Part shown: positions 48,880 to 59,849 of the stretch, piece after piece
Position numbering within the stretch: position 1 is the stretch's first letter
Layout of the letters: the number at the start of each line of letters is the position of its first letter
Source of the DNA: Sphaerolaimus hirsutus
Taxonomy: Eukaryota > Nematoda > Chromadorea > Monhysterida > Sphaerolaimidae
Assembly: GCA_964036195.1 (NCBI GenBank)
Contig: OZ038456.1
Coordinates: 24,033,792-24,097,791 of the forward strand
Length of the DNA: 64,000 bases
Direction of reading: 5' to 3'
Translations under genes and position numbers: made by a program
The notes under the pieces: generated by a model
Told to the model about the DNA's origin: nothing
Database searches by the model: none
What the model saw: only the letters and a program-made list of their open reading frames with translations

Positions 48880-51800
48880 TCACGAGCAATTGGTGCAGGT
48901 GGAGAAATGAGGTTTCTCATCCCAGTATTTCAGGAACGATGTCACCAGGGAGCAGTTTGGGTACGCGCACGCCCGCTGGACATCTGCGGTTTAGATGAAG
49001 ATGTCTTGAGGTTTGTCTTGCGGGGATGTAGGTATTATTATGATGCACCGTTCCCCTCCCCATGTGGAATAAAATGAAAATTGTCAAGTGCCCGAAACAA
49101 AATAATTTTTCTTATAAACACCTTCCCGGACAAGTTCACCACCCATTTTTTTATTTCACTTCGAATGCAATATCTCCGTCCATGGGGGTGTTATAAAGCT
49201 GAAACTTTGTATATATAAAGTTGTAAGACCCCTCTACTCCTCAACAATGGGGGAGGTGCGGCGACTCACTACAGGGTGGATCGCCCTATATGCAACAATT
49301 TTTTTGGCGTTTTTGGTGTCCCAAACAAGTTCACCACCCATTTGTTTGGCTACACTACGAGAGCCATATCTCCAGCTGTGATGGCAGTATAAAGCTGAAA
49401 TTTGGGTGATGTCTCGCCAACAACCCCCTTCATGATCCACCAGTGGGGCGGCTGCCAACGACCCACTAAAGCATGGGTCACTGCATATAAAGTTGACCAT
49501 TTTCTAAAAACAGCCCAAGTGTCCCTAAACAAGTTCATCACCCAACTGCATCTAAAAAATGTTACAACAACATACCTAATATAAGAATGAATCGGGTTGG
49601 AACACTATTTCAGCCAAAAAATTTTTTTTCAGTAGGGCACCCACCCTGCCCCATAAACAGCCGACTGAAAATTTCACTTTAAATAGATTTTTTGTATCAC
49701 ACTTAAAAAGTTGGTTTACAAAGTTCACTAGGGGAGGGTCTAAGGTTCAAAGTTATGTAAACAACATAACCTCTAAAATGCTTCCATAAGGAAATTTACT
49801 TGGGGTGAATTCTCTGATGTCAAAATGATGTCATTTCAGGAAGAAAATTTGACAAAATTTTCACTTTTTCATTCACCCCAAATAAATTTCCTTATGGAAG
49901 CATTTTAGAGGTTATGTTGTTTACATAACTTTGAACCTTAGACCCTCTCCTAGTGAACTTTGTAAACCAACTTTTTAAGTGTGATACAAAAACTTGGTTT
50001 AGAGTGAAATTTTCAATCTGCTGTAATTGGGACAGGGTGGGTGCCCTACTGAAAACATTTTAATGAGCAGAAGTAGGGTTCATATCTGATTCAATTTTAT
50101 ATCAGGTATGTTCTCACAACATTTTTTTATAATGCAGTTGGGTGGGAACTTGTTTGGGACACTTGGGTTGTTCTTAAAAAAATTATCAAATTTATATGCA
50201 GTGACCCATGCTTTAGTGGGTCATCGGCAGCCGCCCCACTGGTGTATTGTGAAGGGGGTTGTTGGCAAGACATCCCCCAAATTTCAGCTTTCTACCGCCC
50301 TCACAGCTGGAGATATAGCCTTCAAAGTGTAGCTAATCAAGTGGGTGGTGAACTTGCTTGGGACACCAAAAACGCCACAACAAATTTTTTGCATATAGGG
50401 CGACCCACCCTGTAGTGAGTCGCCGCACCTCCCCCCATTGTTGGGGAGTAAGGGGGTCTTACAACTTAATATATACAAAGTTTCAGCCTTATAACACCCC
50501 CATGGGCGGAGATATTGCATTCGAAGTGAAATAAAAAAATGGGTGGTGAACTTGTCCGGGAAGGTGTTTACATTTTTACACTTTTGCCACTTTTTATGGT
50601 GCGGCCTGGGGCCAGTTCCGCAAAATGAGAAGTGAGAAGTGAAATGGCAAAGGGGAAGTAAAAAAGAACAAGTTGTTTCTCTTCGCTTTTGCCATTTCAC
50701 TTGCCAATTCACTTGCCGTTTCACTTGGCCTTTGCCATTTCACTTCTCACTTCTCATTTTGCGGAACTGGCACTGGCACCTGATCGCCCCAAAATCATTG
50801 ATGGTGGCAAATTTGCGGCAAAAGACTCTACTTTGGGTTTTTTTCTCAAATATATCTTTGAATCTAGAATTTTTATCCGAATCTTAAATTTTTTTTGTTC
50901 TGCTTCTTGAATGTTCAGGCGGCTTCACGCTACGCCGCGCTCACACTGAACACACTTAACGTTCCAAAAATGTCTGGGAGATTTATATTTAAAAAATATT
51001 ATCAAATATAAAATTTTCCTTATTTAATTATATTTTCTCCAGTTTTTTTCCCAGAGAGATTTAATTATATTTTATTTGTGAGAAATCAATATAATTCAAT
51101 CTCTCATTTATATTTTCTCAGCGATTTTTCAGAGAGATTTAATTATATTTTACTTTTGAGAGATTTTCTGAGATTGTATTTAGGTAAGTAATTATATTTT
51201 TTGAAAATCACCCATTTTTTGGAACGCTAAACACACTTCACGACGCTTCACCACGCATCACAGCTGTTTCCGTACCACCAACTCACCCTCACTCGCACAC
51301 TGGCGCACGTGCTCGACCAGCAGCCGCATCCGGCCGCAAGGGGGCGCTTGTGCGCGCGCGGGGGCGGGGCTTGGCTCGGCTGAAGGGTGGGGGTGTTCTG
51401 TTGGGAATCAGGTGTGTAAAGGTCTATGGGTAACGAGGGTGGATGCAGGGATTGCGATAGATAGTTGTGACAGTTGGTAATTTTCTCAGTGACTTAAAAC
51501 CCTTTTCTAGTTGCTTATCGCTACAGTTATTGGCGCGCTGAGCTATAAGCGTCCCAGCAAACACATTTGATTGTTCTTGTTATATTTAGAAAACATTGAA
51601 AACATATTAAATTATTTTGTAATGTCAGTCATTTTTGTAACGGTGGTTACGTTTTTCTGTTGAAAAATGAAAAAAAAATATGTTCATAAATGTGAAAGTT
51701 ACCAGTAATAAAAATTAGCACTAAAATCCCCCAGGTGGAAATCCCAAGCCCTGTAAAGTGTAATGTAAAGTGTTAAATGTAAAGTCAAATGCAAAGTAAA

Positions 51801-54659
51801 CTGTCAAATGTCATGCAAAGTTCAGTAATAAAATCTTTTCTTTTTTTTCTTTTGATTGACACTTTACTTTGCATTTGACTTTACATTTCACACTTTACTT
51901 TACATTTTACAGGGCTTGGGAGTCCCCCCAGAGGGCACACCCAGACCCTGTAAAACGTAACATGTCATGCAAAGTGTCAAAAGTCATGTAAAATGCTCTG
52001 CAAAATGGCAGCCGTACGTTTGCCATTTTCCAGGGCATTTTGCATGACTTGACACTTTGCGTGACATTTGACATTTGACAGGGCTTTTTACAGGGTCTGG
52101 GAGTGGCACCAGAAGTGTCACTCACCGGCGTCCGCAGCAATGGGGGTCCACTGGATTTTTGCCGGAAAAACGTCAACTATAATTTCAGCATCCTCACCAT
52201 ATCGGTCTCGGTCGCAGCGCCGGTGTACACCCTGGAAAGATCGATTTTTTTTCATTATATTTTGGTTAGATATTATTTTTCACTCAGAAGACTCACAAAT
52301 TAGCTTTTAACGCATTCGAGTTCACTAGATTGATGCGTCTGTCAACTAATCATAGTTGTTAAAACGTATTTACGTTTACTCGATAAATACGGATACTCGA
52401 GTACTGCGTAATTACGTTTACGTTTCCTCCCGAAAAAAATACCGGTACGCACTTACTCTCGTACTTTTTGAAAGTACGCGAGAAGTACGCGAGTACAGAA
52501 ACCGTATTTCAAACAGGCTTTCTAATAGGCTTTTTCAAGGCATAAAGGAAACACTGTAGAGAAAAGCTAAGCATAGGGACAAAATATCTAAAATAGCATA
52601 AAAATTGGCAAAAATACATTAACTAGTTATGAAAATGACTGATTTTGAGCGACATTTTTCAAAAGTTTTGGCGACATCTCTCAAAAGTACTCACGCTTAC
52701 GTTTTCTGCAGGGAAAAGTACGTTTACTCATGAGTAAAAGTAAAAAATAAATACTTTACGTTTTCTGTACTCAACTGTGAGTAAAAAATAAATACTTTAT
52801 GTTGACGTTTACTTTCGAAAAAGTTCAGTACTTTTAACAACTCTGCAACTAATGTCGATTGAAACGTTTCGTTGCTCCATTTTTTTGATGTTTCAATGGA
52901 AAAGTGCATCATAGGCAGGGTGGCAACAAAAACTTTTTGGTGGAAAACAGAAAAAATTTGCACTTGCCGGAAAACGGAAATGGAAACGGAAAAAAATTTG
53001 CACTTGCCGGAAAACGGAAAGCGGAATAATAAAAAGCTGGAAAACGGAAACGGAAAAAATTTGCTGAAATTTTGCCAGAAACAGAAAAAAAATTTGCTGA
53101 AAATTTGCTAAAAATAAAAAACTTGCAGTAATCTTGCTAGAAATCGCAAAAATTCATGTAATTGAGAACCTGCATGCATGTTCACCAGTTTGGCTGAAAC
53201 AGAAAACAGAAATTTAGCTGGAAAATGTAAAAAGGTTGGAAAAACAGACAATTGAACTGGAAAATGGAAAAAAAGGCAGAGAAACTGAAAATTTAGCTGG
53301 AAAACGGCAAATGAGCCGGAAAAACGAAAATGAAAATGTAAAAAAATTTAGCAGCGGAAAATGGAAACAGAAAAAAAAATTTACCTGCGGAAAGCGGAAA
53401 ATGGAAAACAGAATGTTGACACCCTAATCATCTACCGTATTACCTCGAAATACCCCCATGGGGGTTTATTATTTTGCCAGCAAGATTTGAGGGGGGTTAA
53501 TTCGAGGAGGGGGGGGGGGGGGTTATTTGAGGGGGGGTTATTATTTCATCAGAAATTTTCGTGAAATTCATAGTAAAGAATACGCTTTTTCATACACAAA
53601 AACGGTAATAAACGTGAGAAAGTAGGTCATATTTGGGCTATAGGTGTACATCTGTACACAAATGAGCGCAAAAGTGTCACTGCAATCCAAATTAGTAGTA
53701 ATAAATACAACATGTACATTGCATACATGTACATCATTCCGGGGAAGGTATTTCGAGGGGGGGGGGGGGTATTATTTCCCCAGCCCATTTTGAGGGGGGT
53801 TAATTTGAGGGGGGTAAATTCAGGGGGTAATTCGAGGTAATACGGTATAGAACGTTTAAGTCTTGAATGAGTTCTTTTAAATCACCGTCAACTGTAGTGA
53901 ACTCAAATGAGTTCCCCAGAATGCAGTAAACTAGTGTGCTCAGCGCCAATATGAAAAACTACCTAACCTCCATTGAAATCAATATATTGAATCCTGTCGC
54001 GGCTTTGGCGCGCGTAAAAACGTGTTTCCTTTCCTCGTGATAATACGGTCCCCGGTACGGGCAGCAGACGCATTTCACGTGGAATTTTCAACAGCGCGGT
54101 GAACTCGAATTCCCGCCCGTTTTCAGGTGCACAACACTTTACGAAACTGCGGGCACTCCCAGAGCATGTAAAATGCCATGCAGAATGTCAAATGTCATGC
54201 AAAGTGTCATGGTGCCTGTCCCAGACCCTGTAAAAATGCCCTGTAAAATGTCGAATGTCACGCAAAGAGTTGCCATTTTGCAGGGCATTTTACGTGATTT
54301 TTACACTTTGCGTGACATCTGACATTTTACAGGGACTGGGACTGCCGTCTGGTCATGGAGAACGTAAACACGTTTGCCATATCCCCGTGGACGTTTACAC
54401 ATTAGCATTAGCGTTTACATTATAGATTTAGCGGGACTTAGACACTTTGCATGACATCATACATTTTACAGGGCATTTTACAGGGTCCGGAAGTGGCACC
54501 TGGATATGCCACGTTCTCCGTCATATTCGTATTGCGTCAATTCGGCGCCCAACTTGAATGGGACACCCTGTATATCGACAGTGGGCGAAAGCTGCCGATC
54601 GATGCCTTTGGAGAAATCCCAAAAGTCGGGGATTTTCAAGCTGATTCGAATGGGGTCGC
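48880..54659 (-). CDS. MATH-like domain protein with C-terminal TAZ-like zinc finger
   Basis: Exons 54500-54659 (IRISLKIPDFWDFSKGI, LSPTVDIQGVPFKLG), 53968-54146 (FVKCCAPENGREFEFTALLK), 52126-52231 (VHRRCDRDRYGEDAEIIVDV), 51287-51379 (Pro/Ala linker, then MRLLVEHVRQC), 48880-48983 (RACAYPNCSLVTSF, stop). The first three fit the beta-strand pattern of a MATH/TRAF-C domain. The last two fit the first Cys/His part of a TAZ zinc finger (compare ACSLPHC in CBP TAZ1), cut short by TGA; a GTGAAA donor just before that stop could extend it. Exon 53968-54146 leaves in phase 1 but 52126-52231 must start in phase 0, so a small exon is missing or a base is wrong. The 5' end is not found; a piece ending at 54985 has the right phase. 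Confidence 0.6.
49115..50570. mobile_element. 1.45-kb foldback element with arms of about 690 bp
   Basis: TAAACACCTTCCCGGACAAG at the left is inverted at CTTGTCCGGGAAGGTGTTTA at the right, and similarity continues inward to a spacer near 49,810-49,860. Each arm carries two diverged units of about 190 bp starting CAAGTTCACCACCCA, plus a partial third. It lies within an intron of the MATH/TAZ gene. No long frame. Confidence 0.85.
50610..50772. mobile_element. Foldback MITE, CCAGTTCCGCAAAATGAGAA type
   Basis: GGCCAGTTCCGCAAAATGAG inverted at CTCATTTTGCGGAACTGGC; GAAGTGAAATGGCAAA arms. Confidence 0.7.
50957..51229. mobile_element. hAT-like MITE, TAACGTTCCAAAAATG ends
   Basis: Ends TAACGTTCCAAAAATG and CATTTTTTGGAACGCTA, flanked by AACACACT at 50949-50956 and 51230-51237. 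AGAGAGATTTAATTATATTT words inside, shared with 63,823-64,000. Confidence 0.85.
51290..51420. other. GC-rich CpG-dense patch
   Basis: The only strongly GC-rich stretch of the window (GGGGCGGGGC, GCGCGCGCGG). It coincides with a Pro/Ala-coding exon of the MATH/TAZ gene and its acceptor, so coding bias explains most of it. An internal promoter is possible but not shown. Confidence 0.4.
51735..51928. mobile_element. CWG-family MITE (GTAAAGTG subtype)
   Basis: GTGGAAATCCCAAGCCCTG to CAGGGCTTGGGAGTCCCCC; CAG at 51732-51734 and 51929-51931. Its right CAG is also the left CAG of the next copy. Confidence 0.82.
51932..52109. mobile_element. CWG-family MITE abutting the previous copy
   Basis: AGGGCACACCCAGACCCTG to CAGGGTCTGGGAGTGGCAC, CAG on both sides. 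It ends 14 bases inside the intron after exon 52126-52231 (gene strand). Confidence 0.82.
52351..52845. mobile_element. hAT-like MITE, CAGAGTTGTTA type
   Basis: CATAGTTGTTAAAACG to CTTTTAACAACTCTG with CAACTAAT at 52343-52350 and 52846-52853. Confidence 0.85.
52916..53426. mobile_element. hAT-like element of GGAAAACGGAAA repeats
   Basis: CAGGGTGGCAACAAAAACTT to GAATGTTGACACCCTA; degenerate GGAAAACGGAAACGG repeats throughout. Flanks share ATCAT. The same type in opposite orientation is at 59,285-59,546 (duplication CTTCTAGT/CTTCTAGG). Confidence 0.65.
53435..53845. mobile_element. CCGTATT-family MITE, GAATTAA variant
   Basis: CCGTATTACCTCGAAATACC to ATTCGAGGTAATACGG, TA on both sides; G runs up to 13 long. 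Confidence 0.8.
54147..54499 (-). other. Intron that is a CWG-family transposon with a second copy nested inside
   Basis: On the gene strand the exon ends ATATCCAG, the intron begins GTGCCACTTCCGGACCCTG and ends GCTCTGGGAGTGCCCGCAG, then TTTCGTAAAG follows. Outer element 54150-54499 with CAG duplications; inner element about 54212-54348. Splicing joins phase 2 to phase 2 within the MATH-like domain. Confidence 0.75.
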
Positions 54660-54730
54660 CTGTGGGGGGGGGGGGGATTTGAGGATCTTTAATGGGAGTG
54701 CTCGTGTGCAAGCAAATTCATACAAATACC

Positions 54731-54906
54731 TAGTGATGGAATGGCGCCATGGCGCTGGCGCCCTTTTCTCTGGCGCCAACTGGCGCCCGGCGCCATTTTT
54801 TCGAATGGCGCAATGGCGCCCTTGGCGCTTGGCGCCATTTTCGCTGGCGCCAATTTGGTGCCCGGCGCCATTGTTTTGGATGGCGCCGGAAATGGCGCCA
54901 AGATGC
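54731..54906. mobile_element. GCGCC-palindrome element
   Basis: TAGTGATGGAATGGCGCCAT, then alternating GGCGCC/TTGGCGC words; the right end is decayed. Confidence 0.55.
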
Positions 54907-55029
54907 CGGGATGAACTGTTATATTTGGCCATATTTAACTGCCTTTTCTGCTTAATGAAGTCATTTACGTGATGACACATTCACCTTTGTAATTTTTTTG
55001 CCAGCATTGCAAGAAGCGATCAATAGATA

Positions 55030-55183
55030 CCGTATTTCCCAGAAATACCCCCTGGGGGTTTATTTTTCAGTGCAATTTTGGTGGGGGTTAATTGATGGAG
55101 GGGGTATTTCAGGGTTGGGTAATTATTTCGACAGAATTTTTTAATAATGCACATCCGAAGGAGGATATTTCGGGGAAATACGG
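55030..55183. mobile_element. CCGTATT-family MITE
   Basis: CCGTATTTCCCAGAAATACC to TTTCGGGGAAATACGG, TA on both sides. Confidence 0.75.
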
Positions 55184-55283
55184 TAATACAATTTCATAAA
55201 AGTTCTGGTGAAATGATAAACCCCCTCGAATAAGCCCCTTAGATTAATCCCTTCAAAATTTGCTGATGAAGTAATAAGCCCAG

Positions 55284-55474
55284 GGGGCAGTCCCAAGCCC
55301 TGTAAAGTGTAAAGTAAAGTGTCAAATGTAAAGTCAAATGCAAAGTAAAGTGTCAATCAAAACAAAAAAAAAAGATTTTATTACTGAACTTTGCATGACA
55401 ATTGACACTTTACTTTACATTTGACTTTACATTTGACACTTTACTTTACACTTTACAGGGCTTGGGATTGCCAC
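55284..55474. mobile_element. CWG-family MITE (GTAAAGTG subtype)
   Basis: GGGGCAGTCCCAAGCCCTG to CAGGGCTTGGGATTGCCAC; CAG left, CTG right. Nearly identical to 62,297-62,488. Confidence 0.8.
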
Positions 55475-55508
55475 CTGGTATTAGCGGGTATTCCCAGGAA
55501 GTATGGTA

Positions 55509-55845
55509 CCGTATTTGCTTGAATAATCCCCCTGGGGGATTATTATGTATTTCTTCAGACATTTTTGACGGGGGGACTATTCGAGGGGGGGGGGGAATTA
55601 TTCAAGGGGTGGAATTATTATTTCGTCAAAAGATTCAAGCATGTTTCCATCAACTCATTTCACGAAATATGCTTCATAAACACAATAACGTGCCATTTTT
55701 GTTAAAATTAGGTATAACAAATTAATCAAATCTTTAAAGGGAGGATTATTCGAGGGGGGGAATTATTATTTCCTCACTCGTCTTACAGGGGGAGATTATT
55801 CGAGGGGGGAACTACTCCAGGGGGGAACCATTCAAGCAAATATGG
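55509..55845. mobile_element. CCGTATT-family MITE, GAATAAT variant
   Basis: CCGTATTTGCTTGAATAATC to TTCAAGCAAATATGG, TA on both sides. Confidence 0.78.
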
Positions 55846-56337
55846 TATATTATATTCACTATAAGATGAGTTTTGTGGCTTGTGTAACCATCAGAAAAAT
55901 GGTACAGTAGGTATGTTGCTCTTCCATAAATGCTTCCATGATGATATACAGGCTGAAATAATGAATTGTTTTGTTGGCGCCTTTTTGGCGCCTGGCGACT
56001 GGCATATTTTTGAATGGCGCCATGGCGCCATTGGCTATTTTTAACAAAAATGACACTTCCGAATAAGTCCCCCTCGAATCTACGGCCTCTCAAAATCTGC
56101 TGGTGAAATACAAAAAAAACCCTGGGCTTAGGTGGGTTTTTTTTCGAGGAAATACTGTAAATATATTTTTCACGCTTTCTTATATTTAAAAAATATATAG
56201 ATCTACCGAGTAGTGATGTGAAAAGTGCCAGAACTTTGGCGCCAAGCGCCAAAAGCGCCATATGGCGCTTTTCCGACCTCTAGCGCCAAGGCCCTAATGG
56301 CGCCAAACGCCATGGCGCTTTTACATCACTACATGAC

Positions 56338-56660
56338 GAGTTTTGGAACGTTATAACACAGTGCAGAGGACAAATTAGCAAAAAAATGTATCAAACCGAG
56401 GCTTTCCAAAAATGTATCATACTTTTTCTTCAACCGGGCCATGGACCGAGTAACTCTAGCCATATTTGCCGGCCAGAGAATTGTAAATATGGGAAATGTA
56501 GAGGAATTCGTTGGCTTTTCAAAAAGTATTGGGCAAGGGTTGTCACTCAAAGCGTGCCCGCTCAGGCCACTCCCAAAGTTTCAAATGCAATTTTCACAAA
56601 ACTAAAAAACATGGAGTTATCGAGTTTCGGAACTAAACTCCTCAATTGTGTCCGTTGTAA
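56338..56660. repeat. Dispersed repeat shared with 61.3-61.5 kb
   Basis: Contains AACTCTAGCCATATTTGCCG, TTTTCAAAAAGTATTGGGCA and TTTCGGAACTAAACTCCTCA, each matched on the other strand at 61,340-61,540. Frames across it are accidental. Confidence 0.65.
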
Positions 56661-56848
56661 CTTGGCTTGGTGTGCTTGGCGCTGAAAAACATAACAACAA
56701 TTAATGTAGGTATTCAAAATAGGTAGATCAGAAAAATTTGAAAATGCTAGTGGACAAAATGGAGGTATTCAAAATTCGAAAATTTCGAAAGTTGTGTACA
56801 AAATTCGACTGAAATTGAATATAAAATTCGAAAAACGTTTTTTTTCAG

Positions 56849-56903
56849 AAATTGATCTCGCAAATTGTGTGGCAAGCAATTGAAAATGAAAGTTCCCATC
56901 AAG
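56849..56903 (+). CDS. Isolated candidate exon, + strand
   Basis: A strong acceptor (TTTTTTTTCAG) and donor (GTAATT) frame KLISQIVWQAIENESSHQ. No partner exons were found, so this may be chance. Confidence 0.2.
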
Positions 56904-57056
56904 GTAATTTAAATGCACAAAATATGACAAAATATGATTCTGAAAAAAATATTCGACAAGGTTCTAAATCTATTTACTTTCTAAACATCAAAATACCTAA
57001 ATAATACAAGCGACAATCCTAGCAATTAATTTATTTTAAATATATTGGTATACATA

Positions 57057-57448
57057 CCCTAAATCCTCGAATAAGACCCCAGGGGAGTTATTTTTTCGTC
57101 AGACGTTTTGGAGGGGGGAGTTATCCAAGGGGGGAGTTGTTCGAGGGGGGAGTTATTATTTCCTCAGGAAACTTGGACTTCATTCATTGTATGGATGCAG
57201 TATGTAAACTCGTGTAATTCAGGTATTTCACTATCCAACAACAACAAAACAATGTGTATACACTGCATACACATTATGTATTTATGTGCTGTCGCTACTA
57301 TTCTTTTATAGTTTTGTATTGTATCCTTTTCATCAGAAGTAGGAGTTATTCAAGGGGGGGGGGGTTATTTTTTCCTCACCCCACCAGCAGGGGGGACTTA
57401 TTCAAGGGGGGGAGTTATTCGAGGGGGGTCTTATTCGAGGATTTGCGG
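57057..57448. mobile_element. CCGTATT-family element, GAATAAG variant
   Basis: CCCTAAATCCTCGAATAAGA to TCTTATTCGAGGATTTGCGG, TA on both sides. Confidence 0.75.
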
Positions 57449-57980
57449 TATGTACATTCCACAGGAAAAATATGTTTTAGAAGAATCAAAAATATAATGA
57501 CTTAATAGCACAATTTCTTAGGGGGCAAGTTTGATTAAAGACCGAGACAAAACTTTTCAGCACAGTGTCAAATTGTTTCACTGCGGCGCTGTTTTATACA
57601 TTTCCATTGGGCACTTAAGCCGCCATCAAATCAGGAAATCCCCGATAAAATCAAAGCAAAAATCTGTTAATCCGCAAGAGGGATTTAGATATTTTCGCTT
57701 TTGATGTGATTTCGAGTGGGATAACGAAAATGCAGGCAACCCATTGCTTCACAATCAGATCAAATGATTTCACCCGCGGATAATCGTTTTGCGTTATTAT
57801 CGGATTGGAAATGGCACGTCCGGATTAAATGGCACTTATGTTTATCGCAAAAGTTGGATTATTCGTTACGATAATGTAAATGGTTTTTTTTCTGTTGTTC
57901 CTTGCGGCCTGAAGCCATTGTTTCAAACGGGTCGCTACCAGTCGTACATACCGCAAGTACTCTACCTATATAATTGATTA
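57449..57980. other. Apparently unique sequence, no supported gene
   Basis: Not repetitive by eye. A short frame with a good start context on the - strand (MASGRKEQQKKNH, ATG near 57,927) ends after 16 codons and has no usable donor. Could be upstream sequence of the MATH/TAZ gene. Confidence 0.3.
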
Positions 57981-58679
57981 CCGTATTTCCTCGAAATACC
58001 CACGGGGGGTTTATTTTGTCAGAGTGAGACTTTGAGGGGGGGGGGGTTAAACGAGGGGGGTATTTCGAGGGGGCGGGGTTTATTATTTCGCCAGAAATTT
58101 TTTGAAATCCCAGTACTATACTCGGCGTACATGATACTCTGCCCTCGCACTGATTTATGTCTCGTGCTGGAAGCGTGCCAATGATTATTAAATCATGCGA
58201 TTTCCGTAACAAGATTTAAAAAATTCATCGATGTGAATATGTTAATGAATAACATTATAACAACAATCAATTCTATCATATTTTTATGAAAGTCGCACGC
58301 GTTAACCATCGTTGGCACACATCCAGCGGGAACCACGCGTGCAAGGTGTAAACTAATCGGAGTATAACATGTCGTCTGAAACGTACGCAGACGTCGAAAA
58401 ATGCAACAAAAATCGCCATTTATAAGACTCTAAAGACATTTATAAGTGTGTAGACGTACAAACACTGTTCTCACATAACAGAGTCGTCGTTTTTAACGTG
58501 TGTTCTGCATTGCCCGGATGACAAACCGCAGCCTTTGTCATTTACGTTCTCTATACACTAAACTTGGGGGGGGGGTATTTCGAGGGGGGTCTACAAGTTC
58601 ATAGTGTCCATTTTGAGGGGGGTATTTCGAGGGGGTGGTATTTCGGGGGTGGGGGGGGGGGTATTTCGAGGAAATACGG
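57981..58679. mobile_element. CCGTATT-family element interrupted by a GGAAGCGTGCCAA-type MITE
   Basis: CCGTATTTCCTCGAAATACC to TTCGAGGAAATACGG; inner element 58,117-58,370 (TATACTCGGCG to CGGAGTATA). Confidence 0.7.
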
Positions 58680-59056
58680 TCGTTCCTCCGGGGGACTATT
58701 CAAGGGAGGTGTACTAATCAAGAAGTTACAGCACATTTTAAATTTTGAAATTTATATTCTTTCGAAATTTTGAAATTCGGTCACAATATTACTTGAAACC
58801 CATTTTATTAAATCAGCGCATCAGAAAAGAACAACCTGAATGAAACAAATGCACCAAATACAACATTGACAGATAAATTGAATAAAAAACGACGTTAAAA
58901 CGAACGTTCCGTAAAAATCACATCACACACATGAATAAATATAATTATATTTACATACAAGCACTTTTGGGGATGTTGATTCCTCTAGTGGACAAGTGAC
59001 AAGTGATTAGCAAAGTGATAAGTTATAAGTAAACTTATAGATGACAAGTAAAAATA

Positions 59057-59212
59057 CCGTGTTTCATCGAAATACCCCCGGCGGTTTATTTTTTCATGGT
59101 GCAAATTTGGAGTGGGGTCAACCGAGGGGGTATTTCGAGGGGGGTTATCAATGCGTAGTGGACATTCTGAAGGGGCTATTTCGAGTGGGGGCATCAGCAT
59201 CGAGTGATACGG
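59057..59212. mobile_element. CCGTATT-family MITE, diverged ends
   Basis: CCGTGTTTCATCGAAATACC at left, ATCGAGTGATACGG at right. Confidence 0.65.
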
Positions 59213-59284
59213 TATTGGTAAGCATCAAATTTCCGTGTCACTGTTCAGTGATCGCTTTCCTTGTCATTTTGTCACTCTTCTAGT

Positions 59285-59546
59285 TAGGGTGTTTCCGCAG
59301 GCAAATTTTTTCCGTTCCGTTTTCCGGCTGCTGAAATTTTTTTCCGTTTTCCGTTGCGTTTTCCGGCAACTTTTTTTCCGTTTCCGTTTTTCCGGCCTCT
59401 TTTTCCGTTTTCCGGCCGCTAAAAATTTTTTTTCGCTTCCGTTTCCGTTTTCCGCCAAATGCAAATTTTTTTCCGTTTACCGTTCCGTTTTCCGGCCGCT
59501 GAAAATTTTTTTCCGTTTTCCGTAAAAAAAATTTTTTGACACCCTA
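59285..59546. mobile_element. hAT-like element of TTTTCCGTTTTCCGG repeats
   Basis: TAGGGTGTTTCCGCAGGC to TTTTGACACCCTA; CTTCTAGT left and CTTCTAGG right. Almost wholly CCGTTTTCCGGC repeats. Confidence 0.7.
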
Positions 59547-59849
59547 CTTCTAGGCACTTGTCCACTTACGGAAATGGCTCCTGGAATGGGGAATCGCTTT
59601 TGAAATCAAGATAACTTGAGAAAATGGAACGGCTGATTTCATTGTCGATATCTGTCGGGTTTCGTTGGAGGCTCAATGCAGCTGAAAGTTCGAAAATAGT
59701 GATTTTACATTTATCAGGCATTATCAGTATTTTTTCGGCGATAATTTTTTAGAACAATGCAAAAAAAGACCTTTTATCTTACTTTATTTTTAAGTCTTGA
59801 ATTTTTTCTTTTTTTCTTTTAATCAGTTGCTGAAATTAAAGACTTGATG

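Noticed and set aside
48901..49015. + strand exon MRFLIPVFQERCHQGAVWV with a possible donor
   Set aside because: The - strand reading of the same bases gives a zinc-finger exon that fits the phase of the neighbouring MATH/TAZ exon; the + reading has no partners.
55141..55725. Frames with the recurring peptide [11 protein letters not shown] (also 30.4, 62.1 and 62.9 kb)
   Set aside because: This is the translated end of CWG-family MITEs (AAGCCCTGTAAAG); its spread follows the element, not a gene family.
56386..56685. 99-residue frame similar to the - strand frame 61,290-61,607 (ICRP..KYGKCR..FKK.WARLVT)
   Set aside because: The similarity is that of a dispersed DNA repeat, in opposite orientations. 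There is no splice context and the frame runs into repeat ends.
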